Below the pieces are notes generated by a model, which saw nothing but the letters and a program-made list of their open reading frames with translations, made no database searches and was not told where the DNA came from. A program made the translations under genes and the position numbers. Positions 34,071 to 42,273 of a stretch of 64,000 bases of DNA are shown piece after piece; within the stretch, counting starts at the first letter, position 1; every line of letters begins with the position of its first letter. Origin of the DNA: JAWLCQ01 sp041687095 (lineage in GTDB: Bacteria > Planctomycetota > Phycisphaerae > SM23-33); assembly GCA_041687095.1 (NCBI GenBank), contig JAWLCQ010000007.1, positions 1 through 64,000 on the forward strand. Reading direction: 5' to 3'.

Positions 34071-34144
34071 GGGAACCATCCGCACGCCGGCGCGAGCGGT
34101 ACGGACGTCGCGCCCGGGCGGGCTCGTGAGAAAGGAATGAGGAT

Positions 34145-35029
34145 ATGAAGCTGCTGCGGTCGGGTCTGGTGATGCTGGTGATCGGTCTTTCGTTCAGTGT
34201 CCTGTCCGCCGCCGAGAAGGGCGCGAAGGTCTACCGGTTCGTCATGGTCGGGCAGGGGCGCGTGGAGAGGCAGCAGGTGGTCCAGATCATGGTGACCTCC
34301 GTGAACGGATCGGAGAAGTTCACGTTCGTCATTCCCAGTTCCGCCGAGAAGGACAAGCCCTACACCCCCGACGAGTCGGTCGTAGAGATCGTCAAGGAAC
34401 TCAAGCGGGGCGACGTGATCGCGATCACGACCAAGAAGTTCGAGAAGGTGGACGCGGTCAGCACGATCTCCCGCTACGAGGCCAAGCCCGGGGAGGAGGA
34501 ACGGGACGGGTACCTGTTCCTCCGGGGCGCCAATGAGGAGGTCGGGGGCAAGACGGCCTACGTCGTCACGCTGTCGAAGTACGGCGAGGAGACCAAGGCC
34601 ATGGTCCGCCCCGTCCGCAACAAGGAGGGGGAGATGGCGCCGGACGAGGAGACGATGGCCCTGGTGGGACGCCTGCAGAAGGACGACCCGGTTCTCGTCA
34701 AGTTCGCGGGGCGCGGCGAAGTGCCGATGATCGCCGGGATCGAGCGCTACTTCCCACCCATCGAGGGCGAGTTCGTGAAGCTCGAGTACAGCAAGGACGA
34801 GGAGACGGGCAACGAGAGCGCGACGGTCGAGGTGCTCGTCGAGGGCGTCTCCAAGACCTGGCCGCTCGAGACGGACGAGCGCGGCGGCAAGACCGTAGTC
34901 GAGAGCAAGCCCCTCTCCGCCGCCAAACGCCTCAAGGAAGGCGACCCCGTCATCGTCGCCCTCCGCGAGCAGGCCGCCGAGCAGGTGGTCACGGACATCG
35001 ACCGGGGCAAGAGGAAGAAGACGGAGTAG
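34145..35029 (+). CDS. Secreted protein of unknown function with internal repeats
   Basis: A 294-residue protein with a Sec signal peptide (about residues 1-22, ending SAAEKG). The mature part appears to be built from three related beta-rich units of about 85 residues, each finishing in a similar phrase: RGDVIAITTKKFEKVDAV, KDDPVLVKFAGRGEVPMIAGI, EGDPVIVALREQAAEQVVTDI. It is lysine- and glutamate-rich and ends in a basic tail. No catalytic motif seen. It is a lone gene with its own promoter, followed by a repeat island. I do not recognise the family. Confidence 0.75.
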   Translation: MKLLRSGLVMLVIGLSFSVLSAAEKGAKVYRFVMVGQGRVERQQVVQIMVTSVNGSEKFTFVIPSSAEKDKPYTPDESVVEIVKELKRGDVIAITTKKFEKVDAVSTISRYEAKPGEEERDGYLFLRGANEEVGGKTAYVVTLSKYGEETKAMVRPVRNKEGEMAPDEETMALVGRLQKDDPVLVKFAGRGEVPMIAGIERYFPPIEGEFVKLEYSKDEETGNESATVEVLVEGVSKTWPLETDERGGKTVVESKPLSAAKRLKEGDPVIVALREQAAEQVVTDIDRGKRKKTE

Positions 35030-35090
35030 GCCGGGGTGTGGCCGGTTTTCGGTGGGGGCCCTTTGCCCACTGCATCGCGCGTGGGGGGTC

Positions 35091-35285
35091 CCAAATCCGA
35101 AACTCGAAACCCGAAATCCGAAACAAATTCAAAACGGCAAATCCGAATGACGGAAACGGGCTTCGGGTCTGCGGGAGTCGGCGAAGCAAGCGAAGCGTCC
35201 CGTGGCGGGGCCGCGTTTGGGATTTCGGTCCTTCGGATTTCGGATTTGTTTCGGATTTCGTGCTTCGGATTTCGAGTTTCGACGA
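35091..35285. repeat. Inverted CCGAAAT heptad arrays, island E
   Basis: Within the 441-bp gap 35030-35470. Left side (35091-35140) carries repeats such as CCGAAAT and CGAAACC; right side (35215-35285) carries ATTTCGG repeats, with a near-identical phrase GGATTTGTTTCGGATTTCG read in reverse. The same wording returns at 42410-42475 and 46050-46245. The remainder of the gap to 35470 holds a promoter-like site at 35380-35408 and no gene. Confidence 0.8.
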
Positions 35286-35379
35286 TCCAACCGGGTTCCT
35301 GATGCCCTCCAACCCTCCCCGCCCGGCGCCCCATCGTGTTTTGGCCACAGCCGTAGGCCGCCCCCCCGCAAAACCCGCG

Positions 35380-35408
35380 CTGGCAGAATGGCGTCCCGCC
35401 GGTACAAT
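35380..35408 (+). promoter_or_regulatory. Possible promoter of the YkgJ-hisS pair
   Basis: -10 TACAAT at 35403-35408 with a weak -35 CTGGCA at 35380-35385 and a 17-bp spacer. The predicted leader to the ATG at 35471 is about 55 nt. Confidence is limited by the poor -35 box. Confidence 0.4.
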
Positions 35409-35470
35409 GCCGGGCTTCCGCGTGCAGCGTGCCCGCGGGCCAACCCGTCACCCGGTAGTGCAGTGAAACG

Positions 35471-36004
35471 ATGACCGACATCTGCGTCACGTGCGGTGCG
35501 AAGTGCTGCCAGTACTTCTGCTTCCAGATTGACACCCCCGAAACCGTCGAGCAGTACGAGGACATCCGCTGGTTCCTCCTCCATGAGGGCGTGAGCGTCC
35601 ACATCGACGAGGGCGACTGGTACATGTCCGTCATGAAGCCCTGCTACCGTCTCCAGGATGGGCGGTGCACGATCTACGAGGACCGCCCGCTCATCTGCCG
35701 CAAGTACTCCACCGACAACTGCGACTACACGGCGGGGGACTACGGGTACGAGAAGGAGTTCCGCACGCCCGAGGAGATCGAGGCGTACGCCCGGGAGCAG
35801 TTCGAGCCCGGGGATTTCGACCGCCGCCGCGACGCCCACCGCGCGAAGCTGGCGGCGAAGCACGGCCCCAGGCCCAAGGCCAAACCCAAGCGCAAGGCGA
35901 AATCCGCCGACGCGCCCAGCCCCTCGGCCGGGCGATCGCGCAAGGCGAAGGCCAAAGATGCGCCCCAACCCAAGGCCGCGCCCCAACGTAAGGCGAAAGG
36001 GTAG
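35471..36004 (+). CDS. YkgJ-family cysteine cluster protein
   Basis: A 177-residue protein. Residues 1-95 hold the zinc- or iron-binding cysteines of the YkgJ/Fli-type cluster family: CVTCGAKCCQYFC at the N-terminus, then MKPCYRLQDGRCTIYEDRPLIC and NCDY. The last 55 residues are a lysine, alanine and proline-rich basic tail (RPKAKPKRKAKS), which is not part of the family and could bind nucleic acid. It lies 6 bp upstream of hisS and is probably co-transcribed with it. Confidence 0.82.
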   Translation: MTDICVTCGAKCCQYFCFQIDTPETVEQYEDIRWFLLHEGVSVHIDEGDWYMSVMKPCYRLQDGRCTIYEDRPLICRKYSTDNCDYTAGDYGYEKEFRTPEEIEAYAREQFEPGDFDRRRDAHRAKLAAKHGPRPKAKPKRKAKSADAPSPSAGRSRKAKAKDAPQPKAAPQRKAKG

Positions 36005-36010
36005 AGAACC

Positions 36011-37327
36011 ATGAGCTTCCAAGCCGTCAAGGGAACCCGCGACTTCTACCCCGAGGACATGCGCGTCCGCAACTGGATCCTCGACGCGTGGCGGAGGGTC
36101 TCGCTCCGCAACGGGTTCGAGGAGTACGACGCCCCGATCTTCGAGTACCTCGACCTGTTCACCGTCAAGAGCGGGGACGAGATCGCCCAGCAGCTCTTCC
36201 GCTTCACCGACCGCGGGGGGCGCGACTTGGCCATTCGCCCCGAGATCACCCCCTCGCTCGCCCGCATGGTCAACGCGAAGATCGGCTCGCTGCCGCGCCC
36301 CATCAAGTGGTTCTCCCTCCCCCGCGTCTGCCGCGCCGAGAACCCCCAGAAGGGCCGCCTCCGCGAGTTCTTCCAGTGGAACATCGACATCATCGGCGCC
36401 GACGACGTCCTCGCCGACGCCGAGTGCATCTTCACCTGCGTCGACCTGCTCCGCGAACTCGACCTCTCCAGTCGCGACGTGGTCGTCCGCATCGGCCACC
36501 GCGGGCTCACCGCCGCCATGCTCGAACACATCGGGATCGCCCCCGAGCGCGTGACGGCCATCCTGCCCGTGCTGGACAAGCGCCCGAAGGTGTCCGACGA
36601 GGAGTACCGCAAGCTCGCCCTGCAGGCGGGGATGACCCCCGAGCAGGTCGACGCCATGTCCCGCTTCCAGGACTGCCGCGACCTCGACGCCCTCGCGGAG
36701 ATGGTGGGGGGGTCGGAGGCGGCGACGGCGGCGGTGGGGGGGCTGCGGACGCTCTTCGCCCACCTCCACGCCATGGGCGTCGAGGACTACTGCCGCCTGG
36801 ACCTCGCCATCGTCCGCGGCCTGGCGTACTACACGGGCGTGGTCTACGAGATCTTCGACGCCGCCCAGTCCCTCCGCGCCGTCGCCGGGGGCGGGCGCTA
36901 CGACAACCTCCTGGAGGTCCTCGGGGGGCCGAAGGTGGGCGCCACCGGGGTCGGGATGGGCGACGTGGTCCTGGGCATCCTCCTCGCCGAGAAGAACAAG
37001 ATCCCCCCCGACCTCAAGGCGTCCTCGCTGGACTTCTTCGTCCTGCCCGCCGACGAGTCCGTCGCGCCCCGCGTGCTGCACACCGTCGCCCGCCTGCGGG
37101 CGGGAGGCTGGTCCGCGGACCTGCCCTACAAGCGGGCGGCCGTCGGCAAGCTCTTCAAGGAAGCCAACCGCCGCAACGCCGCCGCCGTCCTCATCATCGA
37201 GCCCGACGGGGAGCAGCTCACCGTCAAAAACATGGCCAGCGGACAGCAGACGCAGACCACCATCGAGCAGTTCCTCCACACCGCCGCCGCCACCCCCCGG
37301 CCCGCGCGGGACCAGTTGCTGCCTTGA
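36011..37327 (+). CDS. hisS: Histidyl-tRNA synthetase
   Basis: A 438-residue class II aminoacyl-tRNA synthetase. It begins with the family-typical FQAVKGTRDFYPED; class II motif 2 lies in the central part (FQWNIDIIGADD), the histidine-specific motif GLAYYTGVVYEIF is near residue 275, and the anticodon-binding alpha/beta domain covers about 335-425. It charges tRNA-His with histidine. Length fits the family. The start is 6 bp after the YkgJ stop and has GTAGAGAACC as a weak ribosome site. Confidence 0.95.
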   Translation: MSFQAVKGTRDFYPEDMRVRNWILDAWRRVSLRNGFEEYDAPIFEYLDLFTVKSGDEIAQQLFRFTDRGGRDLAIRPEITPSLARMVNAKIGSLPRPIKWFSLPRVCRAENPQKGRLREFFQWNIDIIGADDVLADAECIFTCVDLLRELDLSSRDVVVRIGHRGLTAAMLEHIGIAPERVTAILPVLDKRPKVSDEEYRKLALQAGMTPEQVDAMSRFQDCRDLDALAEMVGGSEAATAAVGGLRTLFAHLHAMGVEDYCRLDLAIVRGLAYYTGVVYEIFDAAQSLRAVAGGGRYDNLLEVLGGPKVGATGVGMGDVVLGILLAEKNKIPPDLKASSLDFFVLPADESVAPRVLHTVARLRAGGWSADLPYKRAAVGKLFKEANRRNAAAVLIIEPDGEQLTVKNMASGQQTQTTIEQFLHTAAATPRPARDQLLP

Positions 37328-37377
37328 GGGAAATTGCGGCTTGCGGTGGGGGGGCGCCGTCGCGATAGTGGGGGCCT

Positions 37378-37899
37378 ATGCCGGGGCGGATGATCCATTA
37401 CGAGGCGGCCTTCGAGGACTTCCTGCGGGCGCGGGGGTGGCCCTACGTGGCGGTCGACCAGGCCAAGAAGGCCATCTTCACCGACGCGGCCGTCAAGAGC
37501 TTCGATTTCCTCGTCTACTCCGCCAGCGGGCCCAACCTGCTCGTGGACGTGAAGGGCCGCAAGTTCCCGGACTCGGCCCGGGGGGCGTCGCGCACGGCGA
37601 GCCGGGCGTGGGAGAACTGGATCACGCAGGACGACGTGGACGGGCTGCGCGAATGGCAGAAGGTCTTCGGGCGGGACTTCCTGGCGACGATCGTGTTCGC
37701 GTACTGGCTGCAGGGCCCCCCGCACCGCGCCCCGTTCGAGGACGTGCACGTGTACCGCGGGCGGTGCTACGCCTTCGTGGTCGTCCCGCTGGAGGACTAC
37801 GCGTCGGCGGCGAGGACGCGGTGCGAGAAATGGCGGACGGTCTCGGTGGCGGCGGCGGATTTCGCGCGGATGCGGCGCGACCTGGCGGCGATGCTCTGA
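37378..37899 (+). CDS. HYExAFE family protein, PD-(D/E)xK nuclease-like
   Basis: A 173-residue protein with the family-naming motif IHYEAAFEDFL at residues 6-16. Downstream, SFDFLVYS and LLVDVKGRKFP give the Asp and D-x-K spacing of a PD-(D/E)xK nuclease fold, with the HYE helix supplying the first acid. The family is seen in Planctomycetota and is otherwise uncharacterised. No partner gene (helicase or methylase) adjoins it. It begins about 50 bp after hisS; the first ATG (37378) is used, and an ATG four codons on (37390) is a reasonable alternative. Confidence 0.75.
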   Translation: MPGRMIHYEAAFEDFLRARGWPYVAVDQAKKAIFTDAAVKSFDFLVYSASGPNLLVDVKGRKFPDSARGASRTASRAWENWITQDDVDGLREWQKVFGRDFLATIVFAYWLQGPPHRAPFEDVHVYRGRCYAFVVVPLEDYASAARTRCEKWRTVSVAAADFARMRRDLAAML

Positions 37900-37910
37900 A
37901 AGTCGAGGCA

Positions 37911-37938
37911 TTGCATTGGCGAGGCGGTGGTCTATAAT
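37911..37938 (+). promoter_or_regulatory. Strong promoter giving a leaderless transcript
   Basis: -35 TTGCAT (37911-37916), 16-bp spacer, perfect -10 TATAAT (37933-37938). The ATG at 37946 is only 7 bp after the -10 box, the usual distance to a transcription start, and no Shine-Dalgarno is present. The mRNA should therefore begin at or within one base of the start codon. Confidence 0.7.
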
Positions 37939-37945
37939 CTCCGGC

Positions 37946-38152
37946 ATGAACGGAATCTATCGAACCTTGGCGAGCGTGGCGGTGCTGGCAGCCGCCCGGG
38001 CCGCCGTCGCCGCTCCAACCGTCGGCGACGGAGTGCAGTGCGAGTGGATCAAGCCCTCGACGAACTGGGTGGCCCTGGGCTTCGCCCTGGTCGCCGTGGC
38101 GGCGATCGGGGTCGTCGGGTTCAAGAACGCCCGGCGGACGCACATGGACTGA
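37946..38152 (+). CDS. Small membrane protein with signal peptide and C-terminal anchor
   Basis: A 68-residue protein. Residues 4-22 are a signal peptide or first helix (TLASVAVLAAARAAVAA); residues 42-60 are a second helix (WVALGFALVAVAAIGVVGF), followed by the basic end KNARRTHMD. A cysteine occurs in the 20-residue extracytoplasmic stretch (QCEW). No known family recognised. It is expressed from its own strong promoter as a probable leaderless mRNA and is followed by two other small secreted proteins. Confidence 0.7.
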   Translation: MNGIYRTLASVAVLAAARAAVAAPTVGDGVQCEWIKPSTNWVALGFALVAVAAIGVVGFKNARRTHMD

Positions 38153-38319
38153 CGCCGCGCCCCTCGCCGCGCATCCCCGCACCACGAAGAGCCTGGCCGG
38201 CGAGAGGGTTCGCGCACCGCCCGCCTAACCTGCCGCCGCGCCGCCTGTCCGAACTACTGAACGCGTGGTCCGTAACGTACGCGGACCCGCTCCCGCGGGT
38301 TCCTGAAGGGAGAACGCAG

Positions 38320-38595
38320 ATGAAACGAGTGCTGATTGGAACGCTGGTGGGCGTCAATGTCGTGCTGCTGCTGGCGTTGATGCTCGGGTTGGGCGAATCG
38401 AAGGCCAACGCCCAGATCATCGGGGCGCAGACCGACTACCTCATCATCACCGGGGCCGTCGGCGGCGACGACGCCGTCTACGTCATCGACCTCAAGCGGC
38501 GCGGCATGATCGCCCTGGGGTTCGATAAGCAGAACAAGCGGATCGCCGCCTTCCGCGGCGCCCGCCGCCTCGATGTGGACTTCGGCAGAAACTAA
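38320..38595 (+). CDS. Small secreted protein, paralogue A
   Basis: A 91-residue protein. An N-terminal helix at residues 8-27 is a signal peptide or anchor, followed by the mature part DYLIITGAVGGDDAVYVIDLKRRGMIALGF. The ATG at 38320 has GAAGGGAGAACGCAG before it. Its mature domain aligns with the next gene at the pattern aromatic-(L/I)-x-(I/V)-(T/S)-G-A and at (V/M)-Y-V-(I/A)-D, so the two look like a duplication. The fold may be a single beta-propeller-like blade. Function unknown. Confidence 0.72.
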   Translation: MKRVLIGTLVGVNVVLLLALMLGLGESKANAQIIGAQTDYLIITGAVGGDDAVYVIDLKRRGMIALGFDKQNKRIAAFRGARRLDVDFGRN

Positions 38596-38641
38596 CCGTC
38601 CGGCAGGCTTGATACGCCCCAACTACGCAGGAGATGCACCG

Positions 38642-38932
38642 ATGAAGAATCCCCAGAACATCACCATCGCGCTGCTGATCACCACGGCCGTCATCCTGAC
38701 GGGCATGCTCGTGACCATGCACGTCGATGCGACGCCCGTCGCCCAGGCCGATGCGCCCGGCCGCGTCGGGGAGTACATCGCCGTCAGCGGCGCCTACTCG
38801 ACCAAGTACGACGTCATGTACGTCGCCGACGTCGTCGCCGGCAAGCTCAACGCCTACATGGTCGACCCGCAGTCCAAGACCATCCAGCTCATCGACAGCG
38901 TTGACCTCGCCCGCATGTTCGCCGCCGAGTAG
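38642..38932 (+). CDS. Small secreted protein, paralogue B
   Basis: A 96-residue protein with an N-terminal helix at residues 7-27 and a short linker before the domain EYIAVSGAYSTKYDVMYVADVV. The ribosome site is CAGGAG, 8 nt from the ATG. It is a divergent paralogue of the gene 46 bp upstream and ends about 85 bp before the assembly gap. No catalytic residues are apparent. Confidence 0.72.
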   Translation: MKNPQNITIALLITTAVILTGMLVTMHVDATPVAQADAPGRVGEYIAVSGAYSTKYDVMYVADVVAGKLNAYMVDPQSKTIQLIDSVDLARMFAAE

Positions 38933-38984
38933 CCCGCGGCCGTCCCATACGACGGACCCACGCGATTCAACGAGCTTCCGGGCC

Positions 38985-39026
38985 GGGGGGGGGGGGGGGC
39001 CGCCACCCAGCCCCCCNNNNNNNNNN
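38985..39026. other. Assembly gap with homopolymer edge
   Basis: Fifteen G at 38985-38999, a short GC-rich stretch, then ten N at 39017-39026. The fixed ten-N length is a scaffolding convention, so the true distance and content are unknown. Sequence on both sides should not be treated as contiguous. The region 39027-39635 shows no credible gene: it holds an AT-rich patch near 39318-39345 and CCCGGTCT-like octads near 39546-39605. Confidence 0.9.
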
Positions 39027-39481
39027 GATCCAACGATCGCGCTCCGCCGGCCCGGTTTCTTGCCGTCCGTTCGACGAACCGCATCTTTCGTTCGCAGCCG
39101 CGGCAGATCCCCGCAGTCGACTCCGGGCGGCAGGGAACCGAGGACAGAACCCGCAGAAGCCCGCAGAGCCATCGCAACGTCGCCGTCGCGGGTGCCCACG
39201 GCTGCGATGTCTGCAGCCGTGTGCTCGCGAGCGTGCGGCGGAACCAGGTCTCTGGGAACCCGCGGCACCCGGCGAATCGGACTCTGCGATGGCCCAGCAG
39301 CCCCCCCCATCCCCAATGTCACATAACGTATATTATCGGACGTTGCGGATGGGGGATTCGCGGCGTTCAGGGGCGGTTTGGCGAGCGAAAACCGCATGTA
39401 AGCGATTCTGATAAAGCCGTTCACTCCTACTTCGCGGTCGCGTGCCACGCTACGCCCGGTCCGTGTTTGCAGGCATCCCGC

Positions 39482-39494
39482 CGACGCAGTCGGT
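39482..39494. repeat. CCGACTGCGTCGG palindrome family, reverse copy
   Basis: CCGACGCAGTCGG, the reverse complement of CCGACTGCGTCGG found at 3692-3704, 63142-63154 and 63217-63229. The flanks also match (a CCCGC / GGCGGG extension), so this is the same short element in the other orientation. Confidence 0.7.
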
Positions 39495-39635
39495 GGACTC
39501 GGAAAGGCGCTGTCCTCTTCCACCTCCGCCAGCAACTCCTCCGTCTCCCGGGCCTCCCAACGTTCCGGTGTGTCCTCTCGTCTCCCGGTCTCCCGGTCTC
39601 TCCCAGCCTACCTGACGAACTCACGGTTATCCCGT

Positions 39636-40976
39636 CTACGGTTTCACGGGTTCGACCTGGAGGCCGTTGACGACCGTCGCGAAGATCGTCGCGAGTTCCG
39701 CGGGGTCGGGCTCCTGGGTTTCGTCCAGGATCGTCAGCTCGATCCATTGCTTCGGGTCGTCGCCCACGGGGCTGGCGGCCAGGAGGAACAGCGTGGTCCG
39801 CCAGCCCCGGCGGCGGTCGGGGAACGTGATGGACCCGATCCGCACGGCCCAGGTGCGCCCGGCGGCCTGGAGGTCGGTTTTCTCGTAGGCCTGGTACAGC
39901 AGGCCGCGCAGGCGGGTCTGGCGTTCCTCGTCGGCGAGGACGTCGGTGAGGGGCTTATCGGCGAGGCGGGCGTCGGCGCGGACGTAGATGGGCCATTTCT
40001 CGTGCTCGATGCGGAGCTGCGTGATGGGCCGCCCGGCCGCGTCGGTGTCGGACTCGCCCTTGGATCGCTCGAACCCCCCCTGCCGCGGGAGCCGGATCGT
40101 GAAGTGCTTCCCGCCCTTGGCGAGCGTCTCGGCGATCGGGGCGGGCCTGGCGGACTTGACTTCTGCCAGAAATCGGGCGGCATACGCCGAGAAGGTTTTG
40201 GCGACGGCAACCTGTTGGGGATCGGGGAGCGGTTCGGGGTGCTTGCCCTCCAGCACCGCGTCGAGCCACGCCCCCAGCGGTGCGGGCGGAGGGACGTAGT
40301 GGGCGGGCTCGCCCAGGACGGGCAGGATGGAGATGGACGCCCCGTCGCTCTCGCACCGCTCGCGGACCTGCCGCCAGTACTGCAGCGTCGCTCCATGCGT
40401 GATGTGCGAGATGACCAGGTACGGGCAGGCCCGGCGGGCCGCGGCGTCGGGGAAGAACCACTCGGACTGCCCGTCGCGGACGACGACGGGGTTGGCGGCG
40501 ATGGCGATGACGGCCCGGAAGGCGTCGGGGGTGCGGTCGGCGAGGAACAGCGCAAGCTGCCCCCCGCCGCTGACGCCCAGGAGGATCACGCGTTTGGGGT
40601 CGGTCTGATAGCGCTGCTGGACGTCGGCGATGACCTGACGGACGTAGGCATCTTCCCCGACGGCCCAGAGGTGGTCGTGCTTCGCGCGCGGGATGGCAAG
40701 CACGCAGTTTCGCTGCAGCAGGAGCGGGGCGTAGTCCTTGCGGAAGGCGTCGATGCAACGGTCCTCGCCGTTGGGATGCAGGTACACGACCAGCGGGGCG
40801 CCCTGCGCGGGGTCCGCATCCGGGAGCAGGACCGTGTAGGGGCGGTCCGTGCCCTGGGGCGACGGGGTGGCCTCGGCGGCCCCCAGGGCCGACGCGCACA
40901 CCCACAGGGCCGCGGCCGTCAGGACTGAAGATTTGAGGTATGTCAAGCTCTCTCGCCGGTCGGTTCTGTTTCCCAC
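39636..40976 (-). CDS. Secreted alpha/beta hydrolase
   Basis: A 446-residue protein with a signal peptide (about residues 14-33). The alpha/beta hydrolase core spans about 45-240: oxyanion strand VVYLHPNGED, nucleophile elbow LGVSGGGQLALF (GxSxG), and a likely catalytic histidine in PAHYV. This resembles PHB-depolymerase or prolyl-oligopeptidase-like esterases. The C-terminal 180 residues form a separate beta-rich region of no known family. Start is GTG at 40976, 9 nt after AGGAG. A lone minus-strand gene. Confidence 0.78.
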   Translation of the reverse strand: MGNRTDRRESLTYLKSSVLTAAALWVCASALGAAEATPSPQGTDRPYTVLLPDADPAQGAPLVVYLHPNGEDRCIDAFRKDYAPLLLQRNCVLAIPRAKHDHLWAVGEDAYVRQVIADVQQRYQTDPKRVILLGVSGGGQLALFLADRTPDAFRAVIAIAANPVVVRDGQSEWFFPDAAARRACPYLVISHITHGATLQYWRQVRERCESDGASISILPVLGEPAHYVPPPAPLGAWLDAVLEGKHPEPLPDPQQVAVAKTFSAYAARFLAEVKSARPAPIAETLAKGGKHFTIRLPRQGGFERSKGESDTDAAGRPITQLRIEHEKWPIYVRADARLADKPLTDVLADEERQTRLRGLLYQAYEKTDLQAAGRTWAVRIGSITFPDRRRGWRTTLFLLAASPVGDDPKQWIELTILDETQEPDPAELATIFATVVNGLQVEPVKP

Positions 40977-41207
40977 GGTCGGGGACTCCTGCGCTTTGCG
41001 GAGTGTGCGGATCGCACCGCTATGCTTCTCGGCCTCCAGGGCCTGAAGGCCCGCACTATCTGGAACCCGCCTGCCTTGGGTCCGGGTTCCCCCGGGGCAA
41101 GCTTCCTTTCCGCCCCGGGTCGGGAGGCCCGCGGGGCGGACGCCCGGCTCCTGCGGGCCCCGGTGCGGGGCGGACGCAGGGACCCAGGGATTTTCTCAAA
41201 ATCGTTG

Positions 41208-41247
41208 GAACCCGAACGATAGGGAAAGCGAATAATAGTTCAGGTTC
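41208..41247. promoter_or_regulatory. Inverted repeat upstream of the zinc-ribbon gene
   Basis: GAACCCGAAC at 41208-41217 and GTTCAGGTTC at 41238-41247 are inverted arms with one mismatch, separated by 20 bp that contain the AT-rich GCGAATAATA. It lies 26-65 bp before the ATG at 41273 and could be an operator or an mRNA hairpin. The rest of the gap from 40977 is GC-rich with no gene. Confidence 0.45.
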
Positions 41248-41272
41248 GCTGTCATCGAAAAGGTGGTGGGTG

Positions 41273-41578
41273 ATGACGAAGTTGCTGTGTGCGAAGCGTG
41301 CGGGGACTCAGGGCAGGAAGCGCCAGGCCGCGGGAACCGCTGCGCGGGGCGGGCGGGGCTCCTTGCCCCCCCCCGCGGGTGGCCGTCGGCGGCGCGAGGA
41401 GGATCGGTTCCGCGTCCCGCCCTCGCTGGCAACACCGAAGAAGGTCTTCCTCTGCTGCCCCGCGTGCGGCTATGACCCGGACATCCTGCCCGAGAGCGGC
41501 GTGTGCCCCAAGTGCGGCGGGCACAGTTGGGAGCGCTACACCCTCTCCCGCCGCCTGCTGCCCCCGGAGAAGGGGTAG
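41273..41578 (+). CDS. Small zinc-ribbon protein
   Basis: A 101-residue protein. Residues 1-55 are basic, with many Arg and Gly, and look disordered. The C-terminal part has a four-cysteine zinc ribbon, CCPACGYDPDI followed by GVCPKCGG. Such small ribbons often contact nucleic acid or act as adaptors. The ATG at 41273 follows AAGGTGG. It ends 2 bp from the convergent pseudopilin gene. The exact role is unknown. Confidence 0.65.
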   Translation: MTKLLCAKRAGTQGRKRQAAGTAARGGRGSLPPPAGGRRRREEDRFRVPPSLATPKKVFLCCPACGYDPDILPESGVCPKCGGHSWERYTLSRRLLPPEKG

Positions 41579-41580
41579 AG

Positions 41581-42273
41581 CTACAGGTCCTCGCCGGCCA
41601 CGCCGTTGACGGTCAGATTCACGTCGGGCAACCCGTCGCGGGCCGGGCGGATCTCGTTGGCGCGGAGGTCGCAGACCTGCCCATCGGCGAGCAGGTAGTT
41701 CCGCCGCCCCACCCAGCACCACCAGCCCTGGTCGCCCTCGACGCGGGGATGGTTGCTGTTCCACTCCCCGATCAGGATCTTGCGGGACGGGTTGGCGACC
41801 GCGTCCAGGCGTTGGCCGATGGACGGGCGGGGGTTGGAGTAGGTGTCGGCCTTGCTGGACATGGCGTTGATCTGCGCGGGCGAATGGTAGAAGGCCATGG
41901 AGTAGGCGTAGGAGGTGGCCTCGAACTTGTCCTTGGCCCGGTCGCCGCGGCAGAACAGGATCGAGGGGTTCTCGGTGTTGGGGCTTGCCCCGGCGTACGG
42001 CCCCACGAGGCGCCGCCAGCCGCGACCCATCCACAGCCAGTAGGACGGAGACGTGGACAGCGGGTCCTGCGCGCAGGGGTAGGTCTCGCGGTAGTCCTCG
42101 ACATACAGGGCCACCGCCTCGTGGATGTGCTTGAGGTTCGCCGCGCACACCGATCGCATCGCCGCCTCCCGCGCCTCCTTGAGCACGGGCAGCAGCATCG
42201 ACACCAGCAGCGCCATGATCGCGATCACCACCAGCAGCTCGACCAGCGTAAAGCCCTTCCGCTTCCGCGGCAT
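41581..42273 (-). CDS. Type II secretion pseudopilin-like protein
   Basis: A 230-residue protein with a class III prepilin leader: KRKGFTLVELLVVIAIMALLVSML, with cleavage expected after Gly7 and Phe at +1 then Glu at +5. A C-terminal beta-domain contains RRNYLLADGQV, resembling the H-x9-DG tail of planctomycete pseudopilins, although the expected His is a Trp here. The ATG at 42273 has GGAAAGGAG upstream. No other secretion genes adjoin it, as is usual for the many orphan pseudopilins of this phylum. Confidence 0.88.
   Translation of the reverse strand: MPRKRKGFTLVELLVVIAIMALLVSMLLPVLKEAREAAMRSVCAANLKHIHEAVALYVEDYRETYPCAQDPLSTSPSYWLWMGRGWRRLVGPYAGASPNTENPSILFCRGDRAKDKFEATSYAYSMAFYHSPAQINAMSSKADTYSNPRPSIGQRLDAVANPSRKILIGEWNSNHPRVEGDQGWWCWVGRRNYLLADGQVCDLRANEIRPARDGLPDVNLTVNGVAGEDL

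Noticed and set aside
35036..35466. Open frames reading FGFRISDFGF-like peptides in repeat islands
   Set aside because: They are translations of ATTTCGG heptads, which stay open in several frames; similar peptides come from islands at 42410, 46050, 49021 and 61934.
38985..39026. Gene break or insertion at the G run and N stretch
   Set aside because: Ten N is a scaffolding symbol; no reading frame on either side appears interrupted.
39318..39345. AT-rich patch as replication origin
   Set aside because: It is about 25 bp long, has no DnaA-box cluster and no dnaA or dnaN gene nearby.
39221..39670. Plus-strand open frame of 149 codons after the assembly gap
   Set aside because: No ribosome site, no domain-like pattern, and it includes octad repeats; it is most likely non-coding.
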